Positions 40,882-51,200 of a stretch of 64,000 bases of DNA are shown here, piece after piece. The stretch lies in the IMG/VR virus record IMGVR_UViG_3300011115_000575, positions 1 to 64,000 of that record; one strand, written 5' to 3'. The position numbers and the translations under genes were made by a program. Each line of letters starts with the position of its first letter. The stretch's first letter is position 1. This DNA comes from a virus. The notes below the pieces were generated by a model, which saw only the letters and a program-made list of their open reading frames with translations, was not told the DNA's origin and searched no databases.

Positions 40882-43728
40882 TTAACAAGTGTATGCTTCT
40901 TGTACACTAGCTCCATTGCCGTAGTTTGTTATAACCACCGAGTACTCGTTCACACAAGGAACTTGTCCAATAACTCCTGAAGAGTTAGCGTAGAAACTGA
41001 AGTATCCTAGACCTCCATTACAGTATGTATAGTAGCCGTCAACGTAGTATCCGTAGTCGTATGCAATAATATCGTACACCTTACATACTTGAATAGCAGT
41101 ACAAGAGCCTACCGAGTTAGCGTAGTTTTGTCCGTCGTTACCAAAGTTAGCGTCAGCAGTTGCCTCAGCCCCAGCTTGGTTATCTATTCCTGTGTAATAA
41201 TAGGTATTTGAATAGTTGACTATTCCTCCGTTATACCCCGCTCCGCAGTTATTTCTCGTGAAGTCTTGATTTCTATATGCAGAAGTTTGACACGGAGAAC
41301 TACCTAAAGAATTACTGTCACTAACTACGTTAAAATTTCTATCTCTTAATTGATATCTTACCTGATTGCTACATTCGTGGTTTACATCTTCGTATGCATA
41401 ATAATTTGTTCCCCCATAACAATAAACCCCTCTATTTGCCGAATAGTCAGGAGTTGTACTTGGTTGTGAATTAGAAGGATTTGATGACTGCCAATTACCG
41501 TTTACTAAATAAATATTTCCGCCACTATAGCATCCATTACTATTTACATAAACAGCTATAGCAGATAAGCCTCCGCTACAAGTATAGTATGTTCCTATTT
41601 GGTTGCCTTGGACTTGAGATAAATTAGCTCCGCAATCTGTCGTGTTACAAGTCTGAACTGTTTCTGTAGTTCCTGCATAATTGTTTGGAGAGCAATTGTA
41701 TCTTGTTTCCCTCTTTCTAGTAGTTCCGTCACAATAATAATTCCAATATGTTCCTTGGCAACTTTGATTACAACCGCAAGAACTAGACTGAGTTGGCGTT
41801 GTATTCCTATAAGAGTTGTCACAAGTATTTCTTTCTCTGTTGCCTAAGTAATCACATCCACTACAAGTAGGGTCTGAAACCCAACAACAGCAAGAGCCAT
41901 TGGCGTTAGCGTAGTTTTGTCCGTTAGCATTTACGTTTGCTACTGCGGCATTATAAGCAGACGTTGAAGCAGAAGATACTGCATCACTACAAGACGTTGT
42001 AGATACAGCTGAAGCGTACTGAGTAGGGGAAGCGTAGTTTACAGTTCCATTTCCATAGCAGTTAGCCCCACAATTGTTTCTAGTAAAGTTTGCATTGTAG
42101 TTACCCGCCACATTAGATGCTGTCCAAGTACAGTACCCCTCAGTATTATACTTAGCTTGTAATCCTGCATAGAATGCATTGTCTGCAATTACTTGAGCTT
42201 GATAGTTAGCGTCTGCTTGAGATATTGAAGATGTATAACTTCCACTTGTTGTATAAGAAGGATATCCTGCGTAGTTTAAGTACACAGTACTGCCCGCTAC
42301 ACTTGTTGTAGGAGAACAAGTATTGCTACAGTTGTTCTTAGTTCCTGTTACCGAATAACTTGCTGTAGCAGTAGCCGAATAAGAACAAGCTCCGTTTGTA
42401 GGTGCGGTAGTCCCCACGCTTACGTTATTCACATAGTACTGATTATATGTTGTAGAGTTAGTGTTAGTGTCCCTATAAACTAAGTAAGTTACATTTGAAG
42501 AGCAAGTATAATATGCCTGAGATGTTAAAGTTGGTGTTCTATTATAGTCAATGTAGTTAGCCTTAGTAGCAGTTGCAGTAAATGAGTTGCTCCCTGATAC
42601 ACTTGCAGTATTACTAATATTAGTATTCTCACCTGTAGCCCTTACTCGTATTTTAATATAATAGTTTCCTGTATAAACAACAGTATTTGAGTTAGCATTT
42701 ACTGTAACCGTCTGCCCCGATACAGAAGCTGTCCATCCCGCAGGAACTTCAGTCATAGAGACAAATGTTACTCCTGTTGGTAAAACGTCGGTAAACACTA
42801 CCCCCGTTGCAGAAACTGTACTAGCATTAGAGATTAACATTGTGTAGTCAAACTCTTGGTTATATGTTATTGTGCCTGCGTAGGGGTTTGTTTTTGTTAT
42901 CGTTAACGCAGCATAATTCAAGCTAATATAAAAATCAGAACTTAGTGGCTTATTGGTTGCATACGGAGTTGTTGACACCGTTGGTAAATAAACTATAGCG
43001 GGAGGAGATATTACTCCATTCCAACCCGAATACAAAGCCGAAGTCATCAAGACGCTTATATGATATGCGGCAGGATTAGTAGATATATTGTAGGGATTTA
43101 TCGTATTTGTAATTGTAATAGTTAACGTGCTTCCCGACAATGTAGCGGCTGTACTTGGAGTTATGACATTACCATCTCTTAGATGAAGTACAATAGGTTG
43201 CCCTCCTGATAATACACAAGACAATCCATTTGGTATTGTTAAAGTGAATACAACGTTACCCTGCGTAGATATTGTACCCGAATTTATAAAATGAAATGCG
43301 TAGTAGAACTGATTAGCAATTATATAGTTAGATGCCTGAGTTCCTAATGAACCCGAAGAATTTTGAGATACCTTATATCCTGTACTGCTAAAGTTAGCCT
43401 TATCGTAGTTATTTAATGCAGCATACGCTGAGGTTGAAATAGTTCTTGCCTCTAGTCCAATGGTAGGTCTAAGTGCAGTTATATCTCTTCTTGCTAGTAA
43501 TTGTAATCCTGTTTTTGAAGAATAGTAGACATTGCTAGTATCATAAAATACTGTGCTATCTGTAGAGGGAACACTCCCAGACATCCTAGATTTAGTCATC
43601 GCCCTCTTAGGAGTACCCATTGTACCGTAACCTGAATTAGGCACAAGCTTTTCAGCATTAACCGCATCAGTAATATTCTCAGCAGTAATGATTTTTAACG
43701 CAGGAATACTATCCCAATTAGTTGGCAT
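40882..43728 (-). CDS. Cys-rich surface/adhesin-like protein, 948 aa
   Basis: Residues about 280-395 match the pattern of DUF11-type beta domains (YNQEFDYTMLISN, ATGVVFTDVLPTGVTF). The C-terminal part carries several copies of a Cys-containing module of the DUF5977 type (FTRNNCGA followed by A-rich helix ending QNYANANGSC). Such modules are seen in Bacteroidota surface and phage tail proteins. Cys is very frequent after residue about 430, unusual for a cytoplasmically folded virion protein. It overlaps the fiber gene upstream by 11 bases, so it probably belongs to the host-contact apparatus. Confidence 0.6.
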   Translation of the reverse strand: MPTNWDSIPALKIITAENITDAVNAEKLVPNSGYGTMGTPKRAMTKSRMSGSVPSTDSTVFYDTSNVYYSSKTGLQLLARRDITALRPTIGLEARTISTSAYAALNNYDKANFSSTGYKVSQNSSGSLGTQASNYIIANQFYYAFHFINSGTISTQGNVVFTLTIPNGLSCVLSGGQPIVLHLRDGNVITPSTAATLSGSTLTITITNTINPYNISTNPAAYHISVLMTSALYSGWNGVISPPAIVYLPTVSTTPYATNKPLSSDFYISLNYAALTITKTNPYAGTITYNQEFDYTMLISNASTVSATGVVFTDVLPTGVTFVSMTEVPAGWTASVSGQTVTVNANSNTVVYTGNYYIKIRVRATGENTNISNTASVSGSNSFTATATKANYIDYNRTPTLTSQAYYTCSSNVTYLVYRDTNTNSTTYNQYYVNNVSVGTTAPTNGACSYSATATASYSVTGTKNNCSNTCSPTTSVAGSTVYLNYAGYPSYTTSGSYTSSISQADANYQAQVIADNAFYAGLQAKYNTEGYCTWTASNVAGNYNANFTRNNCGANCYGNGTVNYASPTQYASAVSTTSCSDAVSSASTSAYNAAVANVNANGQNYANANGSCCCWVSDPTCSGCDYLGNRERNTCDNSYRNTTPTQSSSCGCNQSCQGTYWNYYCDGTTRKRETRYNCSPNNYAGTTETVQTCNTTDCGANLSQVQGNQIGTYYTCSGGLSAIAVYVNSNGCYSGGNIYLVNGNWQSSNPSNSQPSTTPDYSANRGVYCYGGTNYYAYEDVNHECSNQVRYQLRDRNFNVVSDSNSLGSSPCQTSAYRNQDFTRNNCGAGYNGGIVNYSNTYYYTGIDNQAGAEATADANFGNDGQNYANSVGSCTAIQVCKVYDIIAYDYGYYVDGYYTYCNGGLGYFSFYANSSGVIGQVPCVNEYSVVITNYGNGASVQEAYTC

Positions 43729-45931
43729 TTAATTTTCTTTCTAGTTCTGCAATACGCTTCTGCAAAGATAATATAAGTAGTGTATGTGTGTCTGTATAGT
43801 TGACAGATAAATATCCGCTATCGTCTATGTTCACTAAGTCGGGACATAGGTAGTATACGTCTTGAGCTGAATAGCCATAACGAACCTTGTCCTTGTCGTG
43901 AGTAGTTCTTAGGTACTTGATTACATCTAAAGAAGATAGGTCTACATCAGGATTCTCTCCCAATACCATCTTATGTCTAATGTCAGAATATTCAAAGAAC
44001 GCAGTTGCTGTAATGTTAGCCGTTAATGTACCCGCACTTGTAGCATCAGAACCTACCGCGCAGACTTGTGCTAAGGAAGGTACTGCTCCTGCCGTAGAGT
44101 TTATTGTTACAGCTCCTAGTCCATTAGTTGGAGATATAGTTATGCCTGTGCCCGCTACAATAGAGGTAACTCCACTCTGATATTGAGGGATATTAAGGAC
44201 TCCTGTAGAAGAACTATATGTTGCCGCACCACTTGTGCCTGTTGTAGTTAAACTTATTGAAGACCTCGCCTGTGCTACTGTGATGTAGTTAGCGGGATTT
44301 GCTGCATCATAAGGAGTAAACGTTAACGCATTAGTCACGTTCAAAGATGTCAGCGTAAGTGTACCTCCTAATGTTAGACTGCCACTTGTTGTCACTGTAC
44401 CCGTAAGAGTAAGTCCACTAACTGTTCCTGCTCCACTAACGCTTGTTACCGTTCCCGTGTTAGTTGTGTACCCACTTGGGTTAGAACTATTGTAAGGAGT
44501 AAATCCTAACGCAGTAGTAACGTCAGACGATAGTAATACCACATCCCCTGTTCTACCAAACACACTTGTAACCGTGTCTGTAAACGAGGCAGTTAACGTA
44601 GAGCCGTTCTGCTTAGTTAATGTTATTGTCTTTGTTGTTGTACCTCCTACCGCTAACGTTATTAAAGACCTGTCATAGGCTGTGTTCCAGTTGGTAATGT
44701 TAGTGCCTGTAATTCCAAACGAAGGAGATGCCGTAAAGATAGGGTCTGTCTCTGCGTTAGAAATCTGTTGGTAGGTAATGTTTGTTGTGCCTACTACTAT
44801 AACGGTTTGGTTGGTGTTGCCGTACCTTGCGTTAATGTAAGTACCCGCTGTAATTAAGTACTGATAGCCCCTAAGTTCTGCGTCAGTATCTGAATCTGTA
44901 GACCTTGTCCAACTTCCTGATGCTGCGTCGTACACACCATTTGCAGTAGCCGTTGTTTGCCCTATAACAAGGATTCTATCTCCCGCTATAGGAGTATATC
45001 CATTGATAGCAGAAAGTCCGCTCAGTCCAACGTTTGAGGTAGCTACCGTCTTGACAGCAGCCCCTAGTTTTAGTCCTGTTAGTGCGGTGTTGTCAACGTA
45101 CTGCTTAGAGGCTGCGTGGGTTGCGTCAACAGGAGTTACAGGAACGTTTACATTAGACGTAAATGTCCAAGTGTTGTTAGCTGTAATTCCTGCTGAGTTT
45201 CCTATAACAGGAGTGATTAAACTTGTAGATGCCCTTAGTGTGCCGTTAACATCTAACGTGTAGGCAGGAGCATTTGTTAGGATACCTAGTCTATTGTTGG
45301 TGTCATCCCAAAAGAAATGGGCGGGGTCTGAGGCTAAGGTAGTTCCGTCTGAGAATAGTACCGAACCTGCAGTTGGCATTGTAAAGGTTGTCACTAGTCC
45401 CGTGTCCCCTATGCCTAGTATTCTTGTCTTTGTAGTAGGACTTACAGGTATTAGACCTGCAATGATAAGCGAGAATAGGTTAATGATATTAAGGCTTGTA
45501 GTGTCTCCTAGGTAGATTGTTTTTAAGCTAGAGCTTGCGGAGGCTACTAGTAAGCTATTTATCCTATATCCATTTGTTAAAGAAGAAGCTCCAATGTTAA
45601 TAGAGTCTCCCTTTACATCAAGTAAGTACTTAGGAGACTTGGTATTTAACCCGATTTTACTAGCGTTCTGATAAGCTACAGAATTAACCAAGTTGTCTTG
45701 TGTGTCGTTTGGCATCACAAGGTAGTTAGGGTCTGCCTCTATAGCGACGCTTGTTTCAATGGTGGTGTTTATAACCTCTGACTTAGCGGCTTTTCCTGAA
45801 GGGATTGCAGCGGGAGTTGAGACTACGGTTGTGGTGGTTGCTGATATAAAGTCAGATACGGGAACAGATACTACTGCTCCCGCATTGTCAACCATCATAA
45901 TTGAAACTATATTATCGGGTATTTTTGCCAT
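43718..45931 (-). CDS. Tail fiber/spike with S74 chaperone, 737 aa
   Basis: The long, Thr/Ser/Gly-rich beta-repeat body is typical of trimeric fibers. The C-terminus contains an S74-type intramolecular chaperone: SDIRHKMVLG (Ser-x(4)-Lys self-cleavage dyad), VIKYLRT, RYGYSAQDV and a final coiled coil (LQKRIAELERKLN). The chaperone assembles the trimer and then cuts itself off. Repeat phrases of the type LNVTNALTFTPYDAANPA occur within the body. Confidence 0.8.
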   Translation of the reverse strand: MAKIPDNIVSIMMVDNAGAVVSVPVSDFISATTTTVVSTPAAIPSGKAAKSEVINTTIETSVAIEADPNYLVMPNDTQDNLVNSVAYQNASKIGLNTKSPKYLLDVKGDSINIGASSLTNGYRINSLLVASASSSLKTIYLGDTTSLNIINLFSLIIAGLIPVSPTTKTRILGIGDTGLVTTFTMPTAGSVLFSDGTTLASDPAHFFWDDTNNRLGILTNAPAYTLDVNGTLRASTSLITPVIGNSAGITANNTWTFTSNVNVPVTPVDATHAASKQYVDNTALTGLKLGAAVKTVATSNVGLSGLSAINGYTPIAGDRILVIGQTTATANGVYDAASGSWTRSTDSDTDAELRGYQYLITAGTYINARYGNTNQTVIVVGTTNITYQQISNAETDPIFTASPSFGITGTNITNWNTAYDRSLITLAVGGTTTKTITLTKQNGSTLTASFTDTVTSVFGRTGDVVLLSSDVTTALGFTPYNSSNPSGYTTNTGTVTSVSGAGTVSGLTLTGTVTTSGSLTLGGTLTLTSLNVTNALTFTPYDAANPANYITVAQARSSISLTTTGTSGAATYSSSTGVLNIPQYQSGVTSIVAGTGITISPTNGLGAVTINSTAGAVPSLAQVCAVGSDATSAGTLTANITATAFFEYSDIRHKMVLGENPDVDLSSLDVIKYLRTTHDKDKVRYGYSAQDVYYLCPDLVNIDDSGYLSVNYTDTHTLLILSLQKRIAELERKLNAN

Positions 45932-45975
45932 AAGATTAATTTATTAATCGTTGTGAACCGCAGGTGAACATTAGT

Positions 45976-46335
45976 TTATACTGTTAGTGTTGGTTCTTCT
46001 ACAATAGGTGCTACTACAACAGGAATCCAAGGAAGTGGATTTACCACCACAAGAGGATTGATTTGATTATCAATATCTTGCTGTAGTCCTGCATCAATAG
46101 CCTCATAATCAAGCCCATTTTCTAGCCATCCACATACTTGCTCAAATGTCAAGTCTGGATAGGCTGTGAAGTCTGTCTCTGAAGGAGTGGCACAACCCAT
46201 TGTTCCATAAGTATACGCTGTGTATTCTCCATCTACTGCTGTTCTACCATAGTGAACTGTGATAACCACATCCACTAACGAATCTAGGGAGGGAGCTGTA
46301 TCAAGTTGATATACGCTCCAAAAAAAGTTTGTCAT
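45976..46335 (-). CDS. Small fiber-associated protein, 119 aa
   Basis: Not a named family with certainty. The N-terminus (FFWSVYQLDTAPSLDSLVDVVITVHY) and a Pro/Val-rich end (NPLPWIPVVVAPIVEEP) resemble small proteins encoded next to tail fibers in other phages. It lies 5 bases after the neighbouring fiber gene and may be a fiber accessory or tip protein. Confidence 0.55.
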   Translation of the reverse strand: MTNFFWSVYQLDTAPSLDSLVDVVITVHYGRTAVDGEYTAYTYGTMGCATPSETDFTAYPDLTFEQVCGWLENGLDYEAIDAGLQQDIDNQINPLVVVNPLPWIPVVVAPIVEEPTLTV

Positions 46336-46339
46336 TTGT

Positions 46340-47290
46340 TTATTTGTTTTTTAATGTGTCAATTTCTATTTTTAATTCTTGTACCGCCTTAACTAACGCT
46401 GCAATTATTGGTCTATCTGATAATCCAATAAACCCTTCTGTTTCTACATAAGCCTGTGGAATAAATTCTTTTACTTCCTGTGCAATAAATCCTAATTCCT
46501 TAGCCGATAAACCATCTTCAATTTTCATTCTATATAAAGTAGGCTTTAGTTGCAATACTTCATTTAAACCAATATTAGATTGCTCAAAATCTTTCTTTTT
46601 ATTTCTATCTGATAAAGGTGTATAAACACCATTACTCATATTTATTTGAGCAATATTCCCACCATTAAAGAAATATGAAAAACCTCCTGTTGCATAAAAA
46701 GTATATCTAGTAGAATCACTTCTATTTTGATAAACTAATGCAGCGTCAGTTCCAAGAGTAGCAATTAATGAATTTACTTGTAATTTCCAAGTTGCTGCAC
46801 TATCTGTAGATGTATTAATTAAAATATTCCCAACAGGAGTAATAGTCATAGCAAAATTACCTGAAGTATTATTTTGTCCTGCCTGATAAAATTGAATACC
46901 TCCTTTAGTTAAAGTATCTGCTCCAAAAGAAAGAATTCTTGTGTGTCCAGCATTAAAATCAATTATTCCATTACTTTGAGTTGTTGCATAACCAACTGAA
47001 CCTGACCTAACTTGAATTGCACCATTAACATCTAATAATTCATTGGGTGAGGTAGTTCCAATACCTACCTTTCCAGCAGAAGTAATTCGCATACGTTCTG
47101 TACCATCGACTGCAAATATATTTTGTGTGGTTGCGTTAAATGAAGTCGCAGATACACTACTCGAAAACTTAGCCACGCCTGTCACATCAAACGCAACCGT
47201 AGGCGAAGGTGTATTTATGCCAATTCTCCCATTGGTGATGTCAGCAGTTATATAATCTGTTAGGAAACTTAAATTGGTATTTTTTGACAT
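46340..47290 (-). CDS. Fiber-type protein with S74 chaperone, 316 aa
   Basis: The N-terminal part contains VGIGTTSPNELLDVNG repeat phrases shared with the larger fibers. The C-terminal S74 domain includes SDRNKKKDFEQ (Ser-Lys dyad), KELGFIAQEVKEFIPQAYVE and a closing coiled coil. Its DNA shares a segment of roughly 110 bases at about 90% identity with the 2297-residue fiber gene, a sign of module exchange. Confidence 0.75.
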   Translation of the reverse strand: MSKNTNLSFLTDYITADITNGRIGINTPSPTVAFDVTGVAKFSSSVSATSFNATTQNIFAVDGTERMRITSAGKVGIGTTSPNELLDVNGAIQVRSGSVGYATTQSNGIIDFNAGHTRILSFGADTLTKGGIQFYQAGQNNTSGNFAMTITPVGNILINTSTDSAATWKLQVNSLIATLGTDAALVYQNRSDSTRYTFYATGGFSYFFNGGNIAQINMSNGVYTPLSDRNKKKDFEQSNIGLNEVLQLKPTLYRMKIEDGLSAKELGFIAQEVKEFIPQAYVETEGFIGLSDRPIIAALVKAVQELKIEIDTLKNK

Positions 47291-47355
47291 AAGTTTAAAT
47301 GTTTAAACGTTGAGGAGCGTTAGCGACTCATAATATTATTTGTTTTTTAAAATTG

Positions 47356-48279
47356 TTATGTATTAGTATATCCTTGATTTAAAGCAACAAGGGAAACAAT
47401 ATAAGTTCCACTTGCCATTGATAAATTTAAATTTTCATTACTTACAGAATAGTTTCTACTTGGTGGAGTTGAAAATATTTGTGAAGAAATTACAGATATA
47501 GAACCTGAGTTCATATATAAAATTAAATCTGTAAAAGTAGGTCCATTACCTGATCTTACACCACTTACTAAAACTAAATTTCCTGAATTTACACCTCCAA
47601 TATTAGTAGATGTAAATATAGTTGTCGTTGATGTAGTTACTGTAATCCCATTAGTAGATGACTTTAAATATCCTGTTCCATAATTAAATGCATTTCCAAA
47701 ATTCATAGAAAAAGAACTGCCACCTATATTTGCACCACTTATATTTCCACTTGCACTAATACCTCCAGATACTTGTAATTTATTACCATTATCAGAAGTA
47801 GTACCAACAAGTAAATTCCCCCCACTTGTAATTCGCATACGTTCAGAAGGTGCAGCATTATTAGTTGTAGAAGTATTAAAAGTAATAAAAGAATTGCCAC
47901 TTGCACTATTAAGACTAATGATAGCAGAGGCAATTGCTGTGTTTGGAAATGTTCCAGCAGTACCATCTCTTGCAATAGAAAGTTCTACAGAACTATTTGT
48001 TTCGTTTGAATATAAAAATCCAGGTGAGGTGGTACCACCAAGACGAAGTTGACTTGTTCCAGAAGCAGCTAATAAATGAAGAATTCCTAATGATGGACTT
48101 GTAGTTCCAATCCCTACAGACCCTGATGCTGTCGCAAAGTATGCAGACGTTGTCACCCTTGCAGTCCCAGTTAAATCTAAAGAATAAGCAGGGCTAACAT
48201 TATTTATCCCTAAACGACTATTTGCTAAATCAGCCGTTAGTATATTGGTTAAACTATATTGATTGGATATTTTTGTCAT
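47356..48279 (-). CDS. Fiber-type protein without S74 domain, 307 aa
   Basis: The N-terminal and central parts carry the same VGIGTTSPSLGILHL and SERMRITSGGNLLVG phrases as the two neighbouring fibers. The C-terminus is different and shows no S74 motif. It could be a fiber with another type of tip, or a recombination product that lost the chaperone. It lies between two S74 fiber genes. Confidence 0.65.
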   Translation of the reverse strand: MTKISNQYSLTNILTADLANSRLGINNVSPAYSLDLTGTARVTTSAYFATASGSVGIGTTSPSLGILHLLAASGTSQLRLGGTTSPGFLYSNETNSSVELSIARDGTAGTFPNTAIASAIISLNSASGNSFITFNTSTTNNAAPSERMRITSGGNLLVGTTSDNGNKLQVSGGISASGNISGANIGGSSFSMNFGNAFNYGTGYLKSSTNGITVTTSTTTIFTSTNIGGVNSGNLVLVSGVRSGNGPTFTDLILYMNSGSISVISSQIFSTPPSRNYSVSNENLNLSMASGTYIVSLVALNQGYTNT

Positions 48280-48283
48280 CTTA

Positions 48284-51200
48284 TTATTTATTTTCTAATG
48301 CTTCTATTCTATTAATTAAAGAAGTGTTTTCTGCTGATAATTCTTGGATGGCTTTGACTAGGACAGGTACTATTTTAGAGTAATCTACACCTTGCATATA
48401 TTCGCCATCTTTTTCTCCTGTAACTGCATAAGGTATTACTTCTTGTAGTTCGTGAGCTAACACACCATCCATACGCATATTAGAAGATTTATATTTATAA
48501 TCATAAACTTTAATTGCAGATATTTTTTCTAAACCTTTAATTTCTCTTAAATCTTCTTTGAGTCTATAATCAGATGTTACGTTATACGATGTAGTTGAAC
48601 CATTTGATGTTATTGAGCCTACACCAGTTGCTCCTGCTTGAAAATAATTAAAATAATATGTACCCCCATTATTTATTGCAATTGATGCATTACAAAATCC
48701 TCCTGATGATATTTGTTCAATAAAATATCCATCAGTCCCACTTGAACTAACTTGGACTCTAGCATTTTGTCCTCCTGTTGCAGTTCTATTAATCAATAAA
48801 TTCCCCCCACTCGTAATTCGCATTTTCTCACTTTGACTTCCTCCTCTTGTCCAAAATTGCAAATAACCACTATAATCACTACCTGTTGCATTTTCTTTTA
48901 ATCCACTAATTCCTGCCCAGTTTGCACCTGCTGAATTAGATGCTACTGCTCTACCTCCAAAAGCAATAGAACCACCTTTATTGATAGCCATTGCATCATT
49001 ACTTTGAATAGTTAAAATAGCAGTTAAATCACTTGTTGAAGGTCTTGATGGACCAGTAAATAGTCCTTGATAAATTGCTTCTCCAGATGTATTAACTGTT
49101 CCATCTGAAATATCTAATGTTGCTCTTGGCGAACTCGTTCCAATACCTACGTTGCCAGCAGAAGTAATTCGCATACGCTCTGTGGCATCAACAGAAAATA
49201 TATTTGTTGTGGTTGCGTTAAATGATGTCGCAGATACACTACTCGAAAACGTGGCTGCACCACTCACCCTCGCAGTACCAACAACATCTAATCTGTATCC
49301 TGCATCAGTAGTTCCCCCTAACAATAAATTACCATAAATAGCAGTAGTTACCGTAGATGAGTTTCCAAGTACGGTTGTATTTGAACCAAGACCTACTTGT
49401 CCAGCCGAACCATTATATCCCGCTATTACAACTTCGTTTGTGTTTCCACTTGCAGAAGAACGAACATCGTAACCAATGTAAAGTGAATTGCTTGATGTTT
49501 GATTGGCAGTAGTAGAAGAACCCGCGTAACGACCTGAATTAAACCCTAAAAATATATTTTGTTGTCCACCTGTTGAAGAATATCCAGCATTTTGTCCAAT
49601 AGCAGTAGTACCAGAAACATATAATGAATTATATAAAGCATAACTACCTATTGCAGTATTATTAGGTCCTGTAGTATTAAGTCTCCCAGCTTGATTTCCT
49701 ATAAATGTATTATCATACCCACTTGTATTATTTGTACCAGATATAAAGCCAATAAATGTATTTCCATTTCCAGTATAATTACTATTACCTGTTGAATTAC
49801 CAATAAATGTATTCCAATAACCACTTGTATTATTTTGACCAGCATTCGAACCAATAAATGTATTAGAATCTCCTGTTGTATTTCTTCTACCAGCATTTAG
49901 TCCTATGAATGTATTACTTATAACACTACTCGCCCTCACCTCAATAATACTTACACCACTACTATTAGCAAATGTACTTGATGCCGAACTTGTACCAATT
50001 GATTTAATTGACAGTACGATAGTACCATCAAAATCTGTCGTAGGAGTAATTGTTAATACCGCAGTAGATGAAGCTAATAGACCATATGCTCCTGTTGCAG
50101 TTGCACCTGTCAAAGTACCTCCATAAGCAATACTAATACTCCCCGCCGTTCTACCCGTGATGGTATAGGTTATTTGGTAATATGTACCACTAACCGCTGC
50201 TAATGTAGTAGTCAAAGGAACTACCGAACCCGTGGTATGAGTATAACCACCAACGTTTAAGTTAGTACCCGCTAATGTCCAGTTGGTACCTGTTCCTGTT
50301 ACTGCTGCTAATTCTGAACCTAATGGAGCAGTGTCCGAAGCCGTAGTACCAATGAAACGAGTAGTTCCTGCGACATCTAATCTGTATCCTGCATCTGTGA
50401 ATGTTCCACCGTTTTGTAGGGTAAGGTTTCCAGTAGTTCCAAATATTTGAAATTTTGTCGTTATAGGGTCAGTGCCTCCATAAGTCGACCCTTTTGTTAA
50501 AATTTGTAAATTACCACTAAAACTTCCATTATCTATTGATGCTAATCTAACACCTGGTAAACCATTACCAGCATCTGTGTATGTAAAAAAATCAATAGCA
50601 CTTCCAGCTCCAGAAAATCCTCCAGCATTTACTAAAGCTAATTGAGTTTTAATAGCACCACTTGCATTATTTGAAAGAGTTAATGGAACATATGAATAAC
50701 CAACTAATGATGTTGGTACTTGACCCATTAAAACATTACCTGTAAATCTTGCACTTAATCTTGATATACTTGTAAATGCACCTGTTGTAAACGTAGGATT
50801 AACATCTAAACCAACTAATACATCACTATTTGCAGAAGCAACTAATGTAGGAGTTTGATATATTCCTCTTGCTATTGCTGAAGCAGCAGTAACGCTATTA
50901 CTAACTAATACCCCTGTAGTTAAATCTTGAATAGAACTATTCCCTATCGTACCAGTTGCAGTAAACTTAGGCACATAGTTAGCAGTACCTGCTCCACTTA
51001 TGCCATTAACACTTGCTGTGTAGTTAATGCTCTGTACTTGGTCTCCTACTGTTGAAGCTACTGTTAGGACAAATGTTGTCCCATTAGTGGCTGTAAACTC
51101 TGAAGAGGTTAACTTTGAACCATTAACAAATACATCTATAAGTCCTACTATATACCCATTAGTAACTGTGAAGGTAGTCTGTGCTGCTGTGGCAGTAAAG

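Noticed and set aside
49690-49910. Regularly spaced repeats resembling a CRISPR array
   Set aside because: They are in-frame codons for NTFIGxxAG-type protein motifs in the large fiber; there is no constant repeat with unique spacers.
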